DNA of 64,000 bases from Laspinema palackyanum D2c (GTDB taxonomy: Bacteria > Cyanobacteriota > Cyanobacteriia > Cyanobacteriales > Laspinemataceae): contig NZ_JAMXFD010000011.1 of assembly GCF_025370875.1 (NCBI RefSeq), forward strand, positions 124,308 to 188,307, given 5' to 3'. The translations under genes and the position numbers were made by a program. The notes beneath the pieces are model-generated. The model saw only the letters and a program-made list of their open reading frames with translations, ran no database searches and was not told the origin of the DNA. Positions 17,018 through 27,100 of the stretch are shown piece after piece. How positions within the stretch are numbered: the first letter of the stretch is position 1; each line of letters starts with the position of its first letter.

Positions 17018-19954
17018 TTAAACGAGGATAAAATCATCCGCGTTAATCATGCTGGCATCGATGCCGAGAAGGAGGGCTAAGGATTCCCCGGTATCGGCGA
17101 TCGCAATCTGAGTCTGAGTCGTCTCACTGCCGGAAGAAATCACAAGCTGCTCAAACTCTAATCCGTCTGTGAGTCCGATGCGATCGATGCCGCTTTGAAA
17201 ATCGGCGATCGTATTTGTTCCTTCCCCGGAAGCTAAAATAAAGGTATCTTCACCCGCACCCCCGCTCAGCCAGTCATTCCCCTCACCGCCTCGGATCTCG
17301 TTCGACTCATCATTTCCTATCAGAGTATCATCATAAGCGGAACCAACAATATTGTGAACATCCGTCAGGGTCTCTTCACCACTGGGTAACATCCGGATCT
17401 GGGAATACCATTCATCCGCTAATTTATCATAGCCACTCGCCGTGAGGTGAATGCCATCATTATCATAGTCTCCGGTGACAAACGGCAGATTAAACATATC
17501 GACAAATCGGATATTGGGGTTATTATTGGCGCGCGGTTCAACAACAATTTCCTCAACTTTTTCACTAAACTCAGTGGTCCGTTGTTGCCGAATTTGATAC
17601 TTCGATTTATTGGGAATAATCGAACTGACTAGCACTTGGGTATTGGGCAAGGTTGCGACAATCCGATCCACCATAATTCCCAAATCGGTGAGGGCTGTTC
17701 CTACAGGTTTGTCCTGAAGAATGTCATTAGTACCCGCCATCAATAACACCGCATCGGGTTGAGCATAATTTAAGGCATCTTCTATGGTGGTATAAAGAGG
17801 GTCTGTTGGCTGATTAAACCCAGTAAAAGGATTGGTCCTATTGTCAATGAGTTGAGTGATAGTAAATCCTCCCCTGCCTTCATGGTTTCTATCCATGTTT
17901 GCTGGACCACTGTTGGCCTGACCTACAAAATCAATATTAAATCCATTATTTTCCACTAATCTTTCCCACAACCGAGTTCGATATCCACCCAGACTCGCCT
18001 GATTCGGATAGCCCCTTGTATTGGAATCTCCTAAAGGCAAAATCTTAAAAGGAACATCCTCATCAGTGGTAAATAAACGGGTCACACTCTCTTCTGATAG
18101 GTCCGCAATAATTCCACTCGTGGCATCGGAATAATTGGCGGTGACGCGGATTTGACTGTCCTCCCCACTACTATCATCCGCGTCCTCATCCACAGGTTCA
18201 TCCTCTATTTCGCCACTGGTATCATCCCCCTCTTCATCCTCAATAGGGGGAATTTCATCCTCATCAGGGATGGGTTCCTCCTCTTCTTCTTCTTCAGTTT
18301 CGGCAGGAACATCCGGTTCTAAATCAGTATTATCTTCCTCTTCTATTTCTGAGGAAACATCCGGTTCTAAATCAGTATCCTCCTCCTCTTCTATTTCGGA
18401 AGGAACAACGACTTCTAAATCAGTATCCTCCTCCTCTTCTATTTCGGAAGGAACATTGGCTTCTAAATCCGAGGGTTCCTCTTTTTCTATTTCCGAGGAA
18501 ATATCTGGTTCCAAATCTGATATTTCCTGCTCTTCTATTTCGCTCAAATTCTCGTCTGTCAAGATAATTGAGTCGGGTTTTTGTTGTTCGGGGAGGGTGA
18601 CAACAACGGGATAAGGTATCTTGATTGTGGCTTCTCCAGTTGGGTCGCTTAAAATTATAGAAAAGGTATTTTCCCGTTCTATACTGTTATTTTTACCCAG
18701 GGGAATTGCAATAGTTTTCTTGGGTTCTCCATCGGCAAATTTGACAATAATAGAAGTAGTTTCAGGATTCCCAGAATCTGTGGTTGTGCCATTGTGGAGA
18801 GTAACCGTAACGCTGACTTCTCCCTGAACATCATTCTCGCGAATTAGGGTGATTTCTCGGGCGGGGGTATTATCGTCTAGGACGGTATAGCGAATCGTAC
18901 TGAAGGCAATTGTCGCCGAAGACTGATTGGGTTCAACGGGAGAAACTTCTTCTTCTTCAACGGGAGAAACTTCTTCTTCAACAGGAGAAACTTCTTCTTC
19001 AACAGGAGAAACCACATCGGCAGGAGAAACTTCTTCTTCAACAGGAGAAACCACATCGGCAGGAGAAACTTCTTCTTCAACAGGAGAAACCACATCGGCA
19101 GGAGAAACTTCTTCAACAGGAGAAACTTCTTCTTCAACGGGAGAAACCACATCGGCAGGGACAGGGGGGTTTATCGGCGGATTCTGAGGGGGTGATGATG
19201 GCAGGGGTGGTTGAGAAGTTGGCCAAAAATTATCTTGAACGATCGCCTCGGGAGAGATATTTTTGAGGATGGCTAAATACTCTTGAGTAATTGTATCTTG
19301 AATGATAGCATCCCCTGCATTTTCCCCGGTTCCTGCAAAAATATTTAACTCATCAAAGGTCAGTCCCCCCAGCAGTGCAATTAAGTCTTGACCCGGGGTA
19401 AAATCCATAATCCAGTCTGCATCATCCAGGGTCGGTCCTCCGGTACTGAGAAATCCGGGAACATCAAAACGCCTGCCGATTTGAAAGCGATTTTGTCCTT
19501 CACCTCCCCAGAGGGTATCGCTTCCTAAGTCACCAAATAGGAGATCATTTCCGCGATTGCCATACAAGCGATCGCTATCTTTACCGCCATACAGGGTATC
19601 GTTTCCGTCACCGCCATAAAGGGTGTCATCCGCTTGATTTCCAAAGATTAAATCCTCTCCCGGTCCCCCTACTAATAAGTCCTGTCCTTCCCAGTCTTCG
19701 ACACTCAGATGACCCGTTCCTCCAAACAGGGTGTTATTTCCGGTCCCCCCATAAATGGTATCGTTGCCGAGATCACCAATTAATAGGTCATCCTCGGGAT
19801 CTCCCAATAGCAAATCGTTGTTTGAGTCACCGGCGATCGCATCCTCGCTTTCCACTGTGACTGGGGTATTGTTCCCTACGAGCGATCGCCGGATATCTGC
19901 TTCAGACAGTCCCGCTAGAATTTCATAAATTGATGAGTCGATACTCCATACCAT
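17018..19954 (-). CDS. Secreted RTX / Calx-beta / SGNH-hydrolase protein
   Basis: A 978-residue acidic modular protein. Residues about 40-170 carry RTX calcium-binding nonapeptides (GNDTIYGGTGNNTLFGG type). About 265-340 is a VSPVEEE/VSPADV tandem repeat. About 345-460 resembles a Calx-beta domain. About 470-600 is a Glu/Asp-rich repeat. About 635-870 is a GDSL/SGNH hydrolase: nucleophile block LPLGDSNTRG, LLMAGTNDI (block III) and DGIHLTASGYD (block V Asp and His). The end has more RTX repeats (GGEGNDWLSGGAGED). There is no N-terminal signal peptide; RTX proteins usually leave by type I secretion. It lies upstream of the MBOAT pair on the same strand. Confidence 0.85.
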   Translation of the reverse strand: MVWSIDSSIYEILAGLSEADIRRSLVGNNTPVTVESEDAIAGDSNNDLLLGDPEDDLLIGDLGNDTIYGGTGNNTLFGGTGHLSVEDWEGQDLLVGGPGEDLIFGNQADDTLYGGDGNDTLYGGKDSDRLYGNRGNDLLFGDLGSDTLWGGEGQNRFQIGRRFDVPGFLSTGGPTLDDADWIMDFTPGQDLIALLGGLTFDELNIFAGTGENAGDAIIQDTITQEYLAILKNISPEAIVQDNFWPTSQPPLPSSPPQNPPINPPVPADVVSPVEEEVSPVEEVSPADVVSPVEEEVSPADVVSPVEEEVSPADVVSPVEEEVSPVEEEVSPVEEEEVSPVEPNQSSATIAFSTIRYTVLDDNTPAREITLIRENDVQGEVSVTVTLHNGTTTDSGNPETTSIIVKFADGEPKKTIAIPLGKNNSIERENTFSIILSDPTGEATIKIPYPVVVTLPEQQKPDSIILTDENLSEIEEQEISDLEPDISSEIEKEEPSDLEANVPSEIEEEEDTDLEVVVPSEIEEEEDTDLEPDVSSEIEEEDNTDLEPDVPAETEEEEEEEPIPDEDEIPPIEDEEGDDTSGEIEDEPVDEDADDSSGEDSQIRVTANYSDATSGIIADLSEESVTRLFTTDEDVPFKILPLGDSNTRGYPNQASLGGYRTRLWERLVENNGFNIDFVGQANSGPANMDRNHEGRGGFTITQLIDNRTNPFTGFNQPTDPLYTTIEDALNYAQPDAVLLMAGTNDILQDKPVGTALTDLGIMVDRIVATLPNTQVLVSSIIPNKSKYQIRQQRTTEFSEKVEEIVVEPRANNNPNIRFVDMFNLPFVTGDYDNDGIHLTASGYDKLADEWYSQIRMLPSGEETLTDVHNIVGSAYDDTLIGNDESNEIRGGEGNDWLSGGAGEDTFILASGEGTNTIADFQSGIDRIGLTDGLEFEQLVISSGSETTQTQIAIADTGESLALLLGIDASMINADDFILV
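18280..18560 (-). repeat. Coding tandem repeat, about 15-residue acidic units
   Basis: Inside the RTX protein gene, units of the form DLEPDVSSEIEEEED recur about six times with variation. The DNA is a diverged 45-base tandem repeat and gives spurious open frames on the plus strand. Confidence 0.8.
18945..19155 (-). repeat. Coding tandem repeat, 39-base units
   Basis: Nearly identical 39-base units encode VSPADVVSPVEEE, with shorter VSPVEEE units on either side. The high identity between units implies recent copy-number change by slippage or recombination. Confidence 0.85.
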
Positions 19955-20682
19955 ACGGATTTGCTCCTTGATGTTTAAGAAGGGTCGTTGAAAAAAGAAT
20001 TGTAAATTTATGGCAATAAACCCTGAATCGGGGTAAAGTGTTTTTTTGAGTAAGGTCTAAATATGTCAACCGGCTAGACTGTCTTTAGTGAGAGGGAAAT
20101 TAAATTTCCTGGGGGTTCACTCAGAAATCTATTGCTTTATATTTATCCTTTGCTGGGTGGAAAGTCTATCTATCTATCGAATGATTGTAAGAAATAACCT
20201 CAAACCCCTTCTCTCAAAATCTGTAGGAAGTAGATTGGCTCACCCGAAAAGAAAGAGTGCTATCACTCACCCGAATCGGCATTTAAGTCATTATCAAACT
20301 TTGATAATTTTTATATAAACTTTTGATAAAGATGTAGATTAAATCTTTAAATTTTTCGTAAATGAAGTAAAATCAGTCCCGATAGTGGGGAACAATATTT
20401 TTTTTTGTACAGAGTTTAAAAGAAAGGCGGCAGTCCAAAACCAGGGAACAGAGAGAGGAGGTCCGAGGAAGAAACAGGGAAATTCGCGGTTCAGGGCCGA
20501 TCGCCAGCCTGACTTATCCTCACAAAGGGGGGTAAGGCATCTATCCAAAGGAGTAAATTTTTAACCAAGTGAGACGATCGCCCCGGGGTCACAAACCAGA
20601 AAGCGTCACCCTCGGATATCGCTCTCCTGTTTTTGCGTCCATAATAGGGAGTCAAGATTGAGAAAAATCATAATATTTAGCA
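19955..20682. other. Non-coding interval
   Basis: 728 bases between the divergent RTX gene and the rhomboid-like gene. It should contain both promoters. AT-rich, with T-runs near 20040 and 20400. The short open frames in it look non-coding. Nothing else seen. Confidence 0.5.
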
Positions 20683-21411
20683 ATGATACCTATTGATGAT
20701 AATCTCCCCAATCGTTATCCCCCCTTCGCAACATACGGCCTGATTGGGTTCAATGTGGCCCTGTTTGTGATGGAACTCAAATTAGAGGCCACGGGCCAAC
20801 TCGGGGCCTTTTTGCAAAGCTGGGGCGTTGTCAGCGATCGCATGACTTCGGTTGTCACCGATGCGGTCCGCAATCCCAGTCCTGCCGCCTGGGTTGCCTT
20901 AATGGTTATGTCTGCCGGTCCCTTACTGTTTTCGATGTTTCTCCACAGCAGTTTTAGTCAAATTTTGGGGAATATGCTGTTTTTATGGGTGTTTGGCAAG
21001 CGGATTGAAGAGATTCTCGGACATGGCCGGTTTTTCCTGTTTTACCTGGTTTGTGGCATCCTCACCGCGATCGCTCAGGTGGCGATCGCCCCCAATTTAG
21101 CAGTCCCCATCGTCGGGGCGAATGGCGCAGTTTCTGCCATTCTGGGCGCTTATTTCCTGAACTTTCCTAAAGCTAAAATCGAAACCCTCTTACCCTTACT
21201 CATCCTGTTTATTCCCATCGAAGTGCCCGCCTTGTTTTATCTAATGTGGTGGTTTATTCAACAGGCATTTTATGGAATTGGTCAACTCACTGTTCTAAGA
21301 ATGGTCAACCCCACTAGCTTAGGTTATTGGGCAAATGGAGTCGGATTATTCATCGGGGCCGGATTAGTTTCTCTGTTGGTTAAATATAAACCCAAGACCG
21401 CTATTTATTAA
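20683..21411 (+). CDS. Rhomboid-family membrane protein without catalytic residues
   Basis: A 242-residue protein with six or so hydrophobic segments and clear rhomboid architecture: the NMLFLWVFGKRIEEILGHGRF region after TM2 and the GxxGAVSAILGAYFLNFPKAKI region of TM4. The GxSG motif reads GANG, so the nucleophile serine is Asn-147. The TM6 histidine, normally in an AHxGG-like context, is replaced in WANGVGLFIGAG by Asn-218. The second histidine of the HxxxxHxxxN motif is Gln (LHSSFSQILGN). It should therefore be a pseudoprotease, comparable in principle to iRhoms. An analogous binding or chaperone role is speculation. Confidence 0.85.
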   Translation: MIPIDDNLPNRYPPFATYGLIGFNVALFVMELKLEATGQLGAFLQSWGVVSDRMTSVVTDAVRNPSPAAWVALMVMSAGPLLFSMFLHSSFSQILGNMLFLWVFGKRIEEILGHGRFFLFYLVCGILTAIAQVAIAPNLAVPIVGANGAVSAILGAYFLNFPKAKIETLLPLLILFIPIEVPALFYLMWWFIQQAFYGIGQLTVLRMVNPTSLGYWANGVGLFIGAGLVSLLVKYKPKTAIY

Positions 21412-21512
21412 AAACCCCCGCACATCATCAGGGTGGGGCTATACAGATTGAGCGAAGTCCGGGGCGTTAGGGCTATACCCCGCCTGCGCGGGCTAAGATA
21501 GAGCAAAGAATT

Positions 21513-21537
21513 GTAGGGTGGGCAATGTCCACCCTAC
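21513..21537. repeat. GTAGGGTGGGC-type inverted repeat / terminator
   Basis: GTAGGGTGG (21513-21521) pairs with CCACCCTAC (21529-21537) and is followed by TTTTTT, so it can end the rhomboid-like transcript. The same repeat family is at 32654-32702. Confidence 0.75.
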
Positions 21538-21558
21538 TTTTTTAAGATATAAAACCCT

Positions 21559-21852
21559 TTAAAAATTGGAAAATTTATGGCTTTTTAAAGCTTGCTGATT
21601 AACAGGTTTCGTCTGAAGATTTAACCGGAAATCCGGGCAACCTTCCGCATTTGGACCCTGGGGATGTACGGCACAGAGTAAGTGGGGATCTCCGGAGTAA
21701 AAGTGACAGCGATCGCACTCGCCGAGGTTCTCTGATAAATCCCCTTGTTGGAACTGCCAAAACTTACCCCGATAGGTTCCGGAAATTACCCCCGGCGGTG
21801 TTTTCACGGGAGGAGTTAAATCATAGCTGACACCACGATAATAAAGTTTCAT
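21559..21852 (-). CDS. DUF4278 domain protein
   Basis: A 97-residue protein beginning MKLYYRGVSYDLTPP, the signature of the cyanobacterial DUF4278 family; the YRGKFW element follows near residue 30. Function is unknown. Four cysteines occur in the second half (ECDRCHFYSGDPHLLCAVHP), arranged as in a small metal-binding site. A GTG nine bases upstream also opens the frame, but the AGGTGAG Shine-Dalgarno overlaps it and points to the ATG at 21852. Confidence 0.85.
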   Translation of the reverse strand: MKLYYRGVSYDLTPPVKTPPGVISGTYRGKFWQFQQGDLSENLGECDRCHFYSGDPHLLCAVHPQGPNAEGCPDFRLNLQTKPVNQQALKSHKFSNF

Positions 21853-22157
21853 CAATCTCACCTGTTAGCGATCGAGCATTTCATGAATTCCTAGGCCAAT
21901 GATTCTTTACCCCAACTCTACCCAATGGTAGATGTCAAACAATTGGAATTAAGGTAGAGTGCCTAAATCTGCAACTCATTTCTTCACTTACTTGATCCTG
22001 ACATCAGGAAAGCCGCGATCGCACCAATCCTCAGTATGAGTTCCAGTCAACTTTTGGGAAAATTTGCCACCGACTCCCCGGATTTCTGAGCATCCGGGGT
22101 GCGATCGGTCCGTCTGTGCATTCTCAACCCTGCACACCCCGAATCAGCGACTCTCCC
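21853..22157. other. Non-coding interval
   Basis: 305 bases upstream of the DUF4278 gene and downstream of the thioredoxin gene. A region near 22080-22145 has GATTTC/ATCCGGGG repeats without clear structure. No gene seen. Confidence 0.5.
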
Positions 22158-22979
22158 TCAAAATAGAACCGTCATTAAATTCCGTCGATAACCCTTCGTC
22201 AGAGGATGGTCATTTCCTAGTAAGTCAAAAATAGCCAGCATTGCTTTTCTTCCCCCATCCTGTTTATAACTGCGATCGCTTTCCACAATCTTGAGGAAAA
22301 GTTGCAATGCCTCCTCATAGTCCCCCGCCACCGTCAAACAAGATGCCTTAGAAAACATTCGGTCCAGTTCACCCTCTCCTGAAGGATGATTGCATTCCAT
22401 CTTAAACTGAAGTAACGCCTTCACTGCTTGCGCTTGTGCAAAAAATTGGGGTTCATCGGCTTGAATGACCGCTAAAAGTTCCTCAACTTTTCCCAACTCA
22501 TCTTTACTGATATAGAACTTGGCTGCCTCTAACCGCAACCGTCTATTCTCTGGATAGTTGGTTAACAAGGATGCAAACATCGCCCCCGCTTTGTTACGAT
22601 TCTCCCCTAAAAGTACCTGACGAATCGCCTCCAACCCTTCCTCTAAACCCGACTTAATATCACAATTTGCCAAAAATTCTCGCAATTGCGGTTCCGGTAA
22701 CACTCCCACAAACCCATCCAACACTTCCCCATTCCGGATAATTTTCACATCGGGAACCCCTTCCACCCGAAATGCTTGTGCTAAATATTGATTTTCATCA
22801 ATATTCACCTTTGCTACTACACAATCATATTCTTGGGCGACCTTTTCCAACATGGGCTTTAACATCTGACAAGGACCACACCAAACCGCATAAAAGTCCA
22901 CGATCGCCGGAATTTCGTAAGACTTTTCTAAAACTTCTTGCTCAAAGTTGTGGTCATAGACCTCAATCGAATATCCCAT
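22158..22979 (-). CDS. Thioredoxin-TPR protein (YbbN/CnoX-like)
   Basis: From the ATG at 22979 this encodes 273 residues. Residues about 1-110 are a thioredoxin fold with the redox motif WCGPC (VDFYAVWCGPCQMLKPM). Residues about 115-273 are helical TPR-like repeats (LRLEAAKFYISKDELGKVEELL, AGDYEEALQLFLKIVE). This is the arrangement of E. coli YbbN/CnoX, a co-chaperone that protects proteins during oxidative stress and hands them to GroEL or DnaK; the cyanobacterial protein keeps the CxxC. The frame continues 29 codons upstream, but the thioredoxin fold begins right after 22979, where AGAAGAAACG precedes the ATG. Confidence 0.85.
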   Translation of the reverse strand: MGYSIEVYDHNFEQEVLEKSYEIPAIVDFYAVWCGPCQMLKPMLEKVAQEYDCVVAKVNIDENQYLAQAFRVEGVPDVKIIRNGEVLDGFVGVLPEPQLREFLANCDIKSGLEEGLEAIRQVLLGENRNKAGAMFASLLTNYPENRRLRLEAAKFYISKDELGKVEELLAVIQADEPQFFAQAQAVKALLQFKMECNHPSGEGELDRMFSKASCLTVAGDYEEALQLFLKIVESDRSYKQDGGRKAMLAIFDLLGNDHPLTKGYRRNLMTVLF

Positions 22980-23090
22980 CGTTTCTTCTGAGTTACTAAA
23001 CTGCCAATCCTCCCATTGTAATAAAACCCGGGAACGCAGCAAAGCCACTCGCAACCGTAGGCACAAGCCCTAACATTGAGCCAAACAAAA

Positions 23091-23162
23091 AGCGGGCGAT
23101 GGGACTCGAACCCACGACGTTCAGCTTGGGAAGCTGACATTCTACCACTGAATTACGCCCGC
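23091..23162 (-). tRNA. tRNA-Gly (CCC)
   Basis: A 72-base cloverleaf on the minus strand: acceptor stem GCGGGCG/CGCCCGC, D stem ATTC/GAAT, anticodon stem TCAGC/GCTGA enclosing loop TTCCCAA (anticodon CCC), T arm GTGGG/CCCAT with loop TTCGAGT, discriminator T. The terminal CCA is not encoded. Confidence 0.95.
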
Positions 23163-23322
23163 ATCTAGTCCTCGTTACAACCCGTTGCCCTTGGGCACTG
23201 AAGTTATAACTTTAGACTAGAGAACCATTATATCGCCATTGCCCCCAGGTTTGTCAAGGGGTCAGTTAAATTTTCCCTCCCAAACACCGCCCAGTCCAGC
23301 CAGAGGCCCCCCAAAGTTCGGA

Positions 23323-23450
23323 GTAACCACTTCAGCCGTTATCTCTTCTCATGTTCGTAGTAACGACTTCAGTCGTTATCTTTTCTTAAGTTCAACGTCC
23401 CGACTTCAGTCGTTCTCCCTCTTAAGTTCAACGTCCCGACTTCAGTCGTT
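23323..23450. repeat. Cluster of ACGACTTCAGTCGTT palindromes
   Basis: Three clear copies lie at 23362-23377, 23401-23414 and 23437-23450, spaced by TTCAACGTCC-type linkers, with a decayed copy near 23323-23338 (ACCACTTCAGCCGTT). They are the same element as at 2233-2284. Confidence 0.85.
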
Positions 23451-24114
23451 CTCCCTCTAAAATCAAGGGTAATCGGGGTATTTTTTCTAATAAAGTTAAG
23501 AATTAAGAGCTACCACTTCAGATGCCTCCTCTCTTGGTCCCTAAATATAGAAAATCATCCAATTTATTCCGGTTAAATTCCCCTTCAGGAAGGGCAAAAA
23601 ATCCCCAATCTCTATCCTGATCCGGGGGGATTCATACCATCCCTAATTAATCAACTCTAAAAGCGTAAAATTAGGAAATTTCCCCTTTGGGAATGCTCCG
23701 GATCATCGGTGTGCGCTCACTTGATCCGGGTCGATCGCCTCCATGAAGGAAGGGACATGACCGCCAACTTTGGGGAATTCCCCAGGAACGGCATCCCTCT
23801 TCCGGTCTCCCCCATCCCCTCAATTGTGGCATCTCCACCCCCATTTATGATCCCCCGAATCAGTCCTTTTCTGATTAAAAAGGGAGATGAAAGTGGGTGA
23901 GGAGTGGCCATCCCAATCCCTAAATGAGGTAGAAACTTTTTTTCAAAAAATGCGAATCCCTCTCTAAAATTAAAAAGCCTAATCCTTTTTTTGAGTGAAT
24001 CCTTCCTTTGGTAGAGGTAAAATTTCCTAAAAAAATGTACACCAAAGATGAGTAGATAAACGATAATTAGCAAGTGAGCGAATCTGAACACCCAAACAAC
24101 CAGGACCTCGGTAG
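23451..24114. other. Non-coding interval before the hybrid kinase
   Basis: About 660 bases. Several short open frames occur on both strands but none has cyanobacterial protein character. It includes the hybrid-kinase promoter region. Nothing else recognised. Confidence 0.5.
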
Positions 24115-27100
24115 ATGATGGAACAGCAGCCAGCCAAGCGGAAGACAAGGAGAGAACAATTGGGATGGACAGATATCGCTGATCTGAAGCGCCTAAACAA
24201 GGTTCGTGACTGGTCCAGCACAGCCCTGGGAGCAATGGAAACTTGGCATCCCAGTTGGCGGACAGCGGTGAGTTTGGGTCTATCGTCCCAATTTCCGACC
24301 CTGCTCTGGTGGGGTCCAGAGCGACGGCTCATCTACAACAAAGCGGCCCTGGGGTGGGTGGGGGACGCCAATCATCCCGATTTCCTCGGTCAACCGGGAC
24401 GGGAGGTCTTTCCCCGGGAAACCTGGGAGCTGCTCTGCCCAATGTTAGAACAAGTGTTCAACAGTGGAGAAGGCATAGGAACAGAGAGTTGCCGTTTGGT
24501 GTTCGATTGCCCGGGGTCGGAGGTGGTGGGGTGGTTCAATCTGTCTCACAGTCCAGTCTATACGGAAGACAATCAAGTTTGTGGGGTCTTGACGACAGCG
24601 ATCGCCCTGCCTACCCCCAGCAATGAACCCCCTGAGAACGAGGAAAACCTCCCCGAATCATTAGAGGGACGCCAAGAGGAAGCTGCACCCTCTGCCCGGA
24701 TCTTGCTGGTGGATCATAACTCGGTTCGCCGAGACTATGTAGAGTCCCAATTGGTCCGTCAAGGATATCAAGTCAAAACCGCAGGCGATCGCACAACGGC
24801 CCTGGATGTCGCCCGGGAGTTCTCCCCTGCGGCGATTCTCACTGATCAGATCGCCCCGGAAATCTTAGATTGGCTACAGGAACTAGGGACCGGAGTCAAC
24901 GGAAAACAGATCCCCGTGATCCAGTTTCCCCTAGGAGTGATCGAAGGGAAACCGATGGAGTCTACCGCCCAAATCGAGCGGGGGCCAGAGTTTCTTAACG
25001 GTTCAGGGTGTATCCATGAATTGCTGACTCGGGTCAACACTCACTTAACAAACCCTAACCCTAGCCAAAATCCAGAACGCCGGGACCTGACTCAACGGGA
25101 CTTGACCGATGGACGGAAGGAAGACCCTCTAACTTTCCTGGACAGCATCACCGATGGGTTTGCCTGTTTTGACCGAGAGGGGCGCTATACTTATATTAAT
25201 CCAGCCGGGGCGAAACTGCTGAATCACCGGGCAGAAAACCTGGTGGGACAGTATGTGTGGGATGTCTTTCCCGAAAGCCTCGGGAGTTCCTTTTATCGAG
25301 GGTTTCATCGAGCCTTAGCAGAGGGAAGAACCATCGAACTCGAAGAGGATTATCCCCCGTTACAAAAGCGGTTTGAAGTGCGATTTTATTCTCAGGCCGA
25401 AGGGCTTTGTGCGTATTTCCGAGACAAGGGTGAGGGCGCGGAATCAGCCAGCATGGAACTCCACCAAGAACGGGATTTTTTGGCGGCGGTGGTGAATGCG
25501 ATTCCTAATTTAGTGGTGATTCTCGATCGCCAAGGTCGGATTGTGGGTTTTAACCAAGCTTGCGAAACCACCACGGGTTATACCTTTGCAGAAGTGCAAG
25601 GGCTGTATATTTGGGATCGATTGGTGGTTCCCGAGGAAATCGAGTCCATCAAAGGAGTGATCGAGAACCTGCGCTCAACGGCGGTGCCCCAGGAGTATAT
25701 CAACGACTGGGTAACGAAAAATGGGGACCGACGAGCGATCTCCTGGTCAAACACGATCCTATGTGATAGCAAAGGAGAGATGGAATATGTCATTGGCACC
25801 GGCATTGATATCAGCGATCGCTACGCTACAGAAGCGGCCCTGCGTCAATCTACGGAACGCTTTCGGATTGCAGCGGAAAATACCAGCGATCTCATCTATG
25901 AATGGGAGATTGCTACAGGACGAGTGGAATGGTTTGGGAACATTGACGAACAACTCGGATATGAGGCGGGAGGATTTGAGCGCACTTGCCAAGCTTGGAT
26001 GGATCGCATCCATCCGAGCGATCGGGAGCGAGTCGAAAATGCCATAGACCGGCATTTACAGACCCGAGAACCCTTTGATGAAGAGTATCAAATTCAAAGG
26101 GCCGATGGGATTTATCTCTATTGGAGCGATCGGGGAACGGCCCTGTGGGATGAGCAGGGACAACCCTATAAATGGATCGGAGCCACAACCGATATCACGT
26201 TGCGTCAGTGGGCGCAGAGCGAAATTCTCAAGCTGAATCGCACCCTAAAGCGCCGGGTTAAAGAGTTACAAACCCTCGTCAAGTTTATCCCCATTGGCAT
26301 TGCCATTTCCGAAGATCCGCACTGTGAACAGATCCAGTTTAACTCAGTTTTGGCTCACAATTTGGGAATTGCCTCCCCGATTGTTACCCATTATCACCCC
26401 CAACCTGAAGCAACCGCCCATGGATTTAAGCTCTATCACAATGGCCAGGAACTGGCTCCCGAAGAGTTTCCCATGCGCTATGCGGCCACACATCAGGTCG
26501 AAGTGCTAGAGTTTGAAGTGGATGCTATGCATGAAGATGGGAGAGTGATTGAGTTTCTGACTTATGCCGCGCCGATCCTTGATGAAGATGGGCAAACGCG
26601 AGGCGCGGTGGGAGCTTTTGTGGATATTACCCACCGGAAACAGATCGAAGAAGCCCTCCGCAACAGCGAAGAACTGTATCGATCGCTGGCGGAAGCTCTC
26701 CCCCAAATGATATTTTTGTTTACGCTGCAAGGAAAACTGGAATATTGCAATCCCAGTGGGGTGAATTATATTGGGCTGAGTTTAGAACAAATTCTGCAAC
26801 GATCAGCCCTAGACTGGATTCATCCGAGCGATCGCCCCGAAGCTCTCGCCCATTGGCGCAAGGCGAGCAACTCGGCAACCGCCTACGAAATAGAAGTGCG
26901 CTTGCGGAGGTTGGATGGAGTTTACCGTTGGCACAATCTCCGCTTGAATCCGATTACCGGAGTGGGCGATCGCCTCCTCAAGTGGTTAGGAACAGCCACC
27001 GATATTGATGATCGCAAGCGATCGCAGCAGCAAGAGCAGTTTTTAGCCACGGCGAGCAGCGTTCTAGCCAATTCCCTCGACTACCAAACGACCTTGGATA

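Noticed and set aside
18910..19266. Open frames on the plus strand opposite the RTX protein repeats
   Set aside because: They are reading-frame shadows of the 39-base tandem repeat; the minus-strand frame has the domain content.
20088..20318. 76-codon plus-strand frame upstream of the rhomboid-like gene
   Set aside because: It has no recognisable motif, lies in an AT-rich promoter interval and lacks a ribosome-binding site.
23709..24235. Frames of 63 to 172 codons between tRNA-Gly and the hybrid kinase
   Set aside because: Their sequences are low in protein character, and the long one overlaps the kinase start on the other strand.
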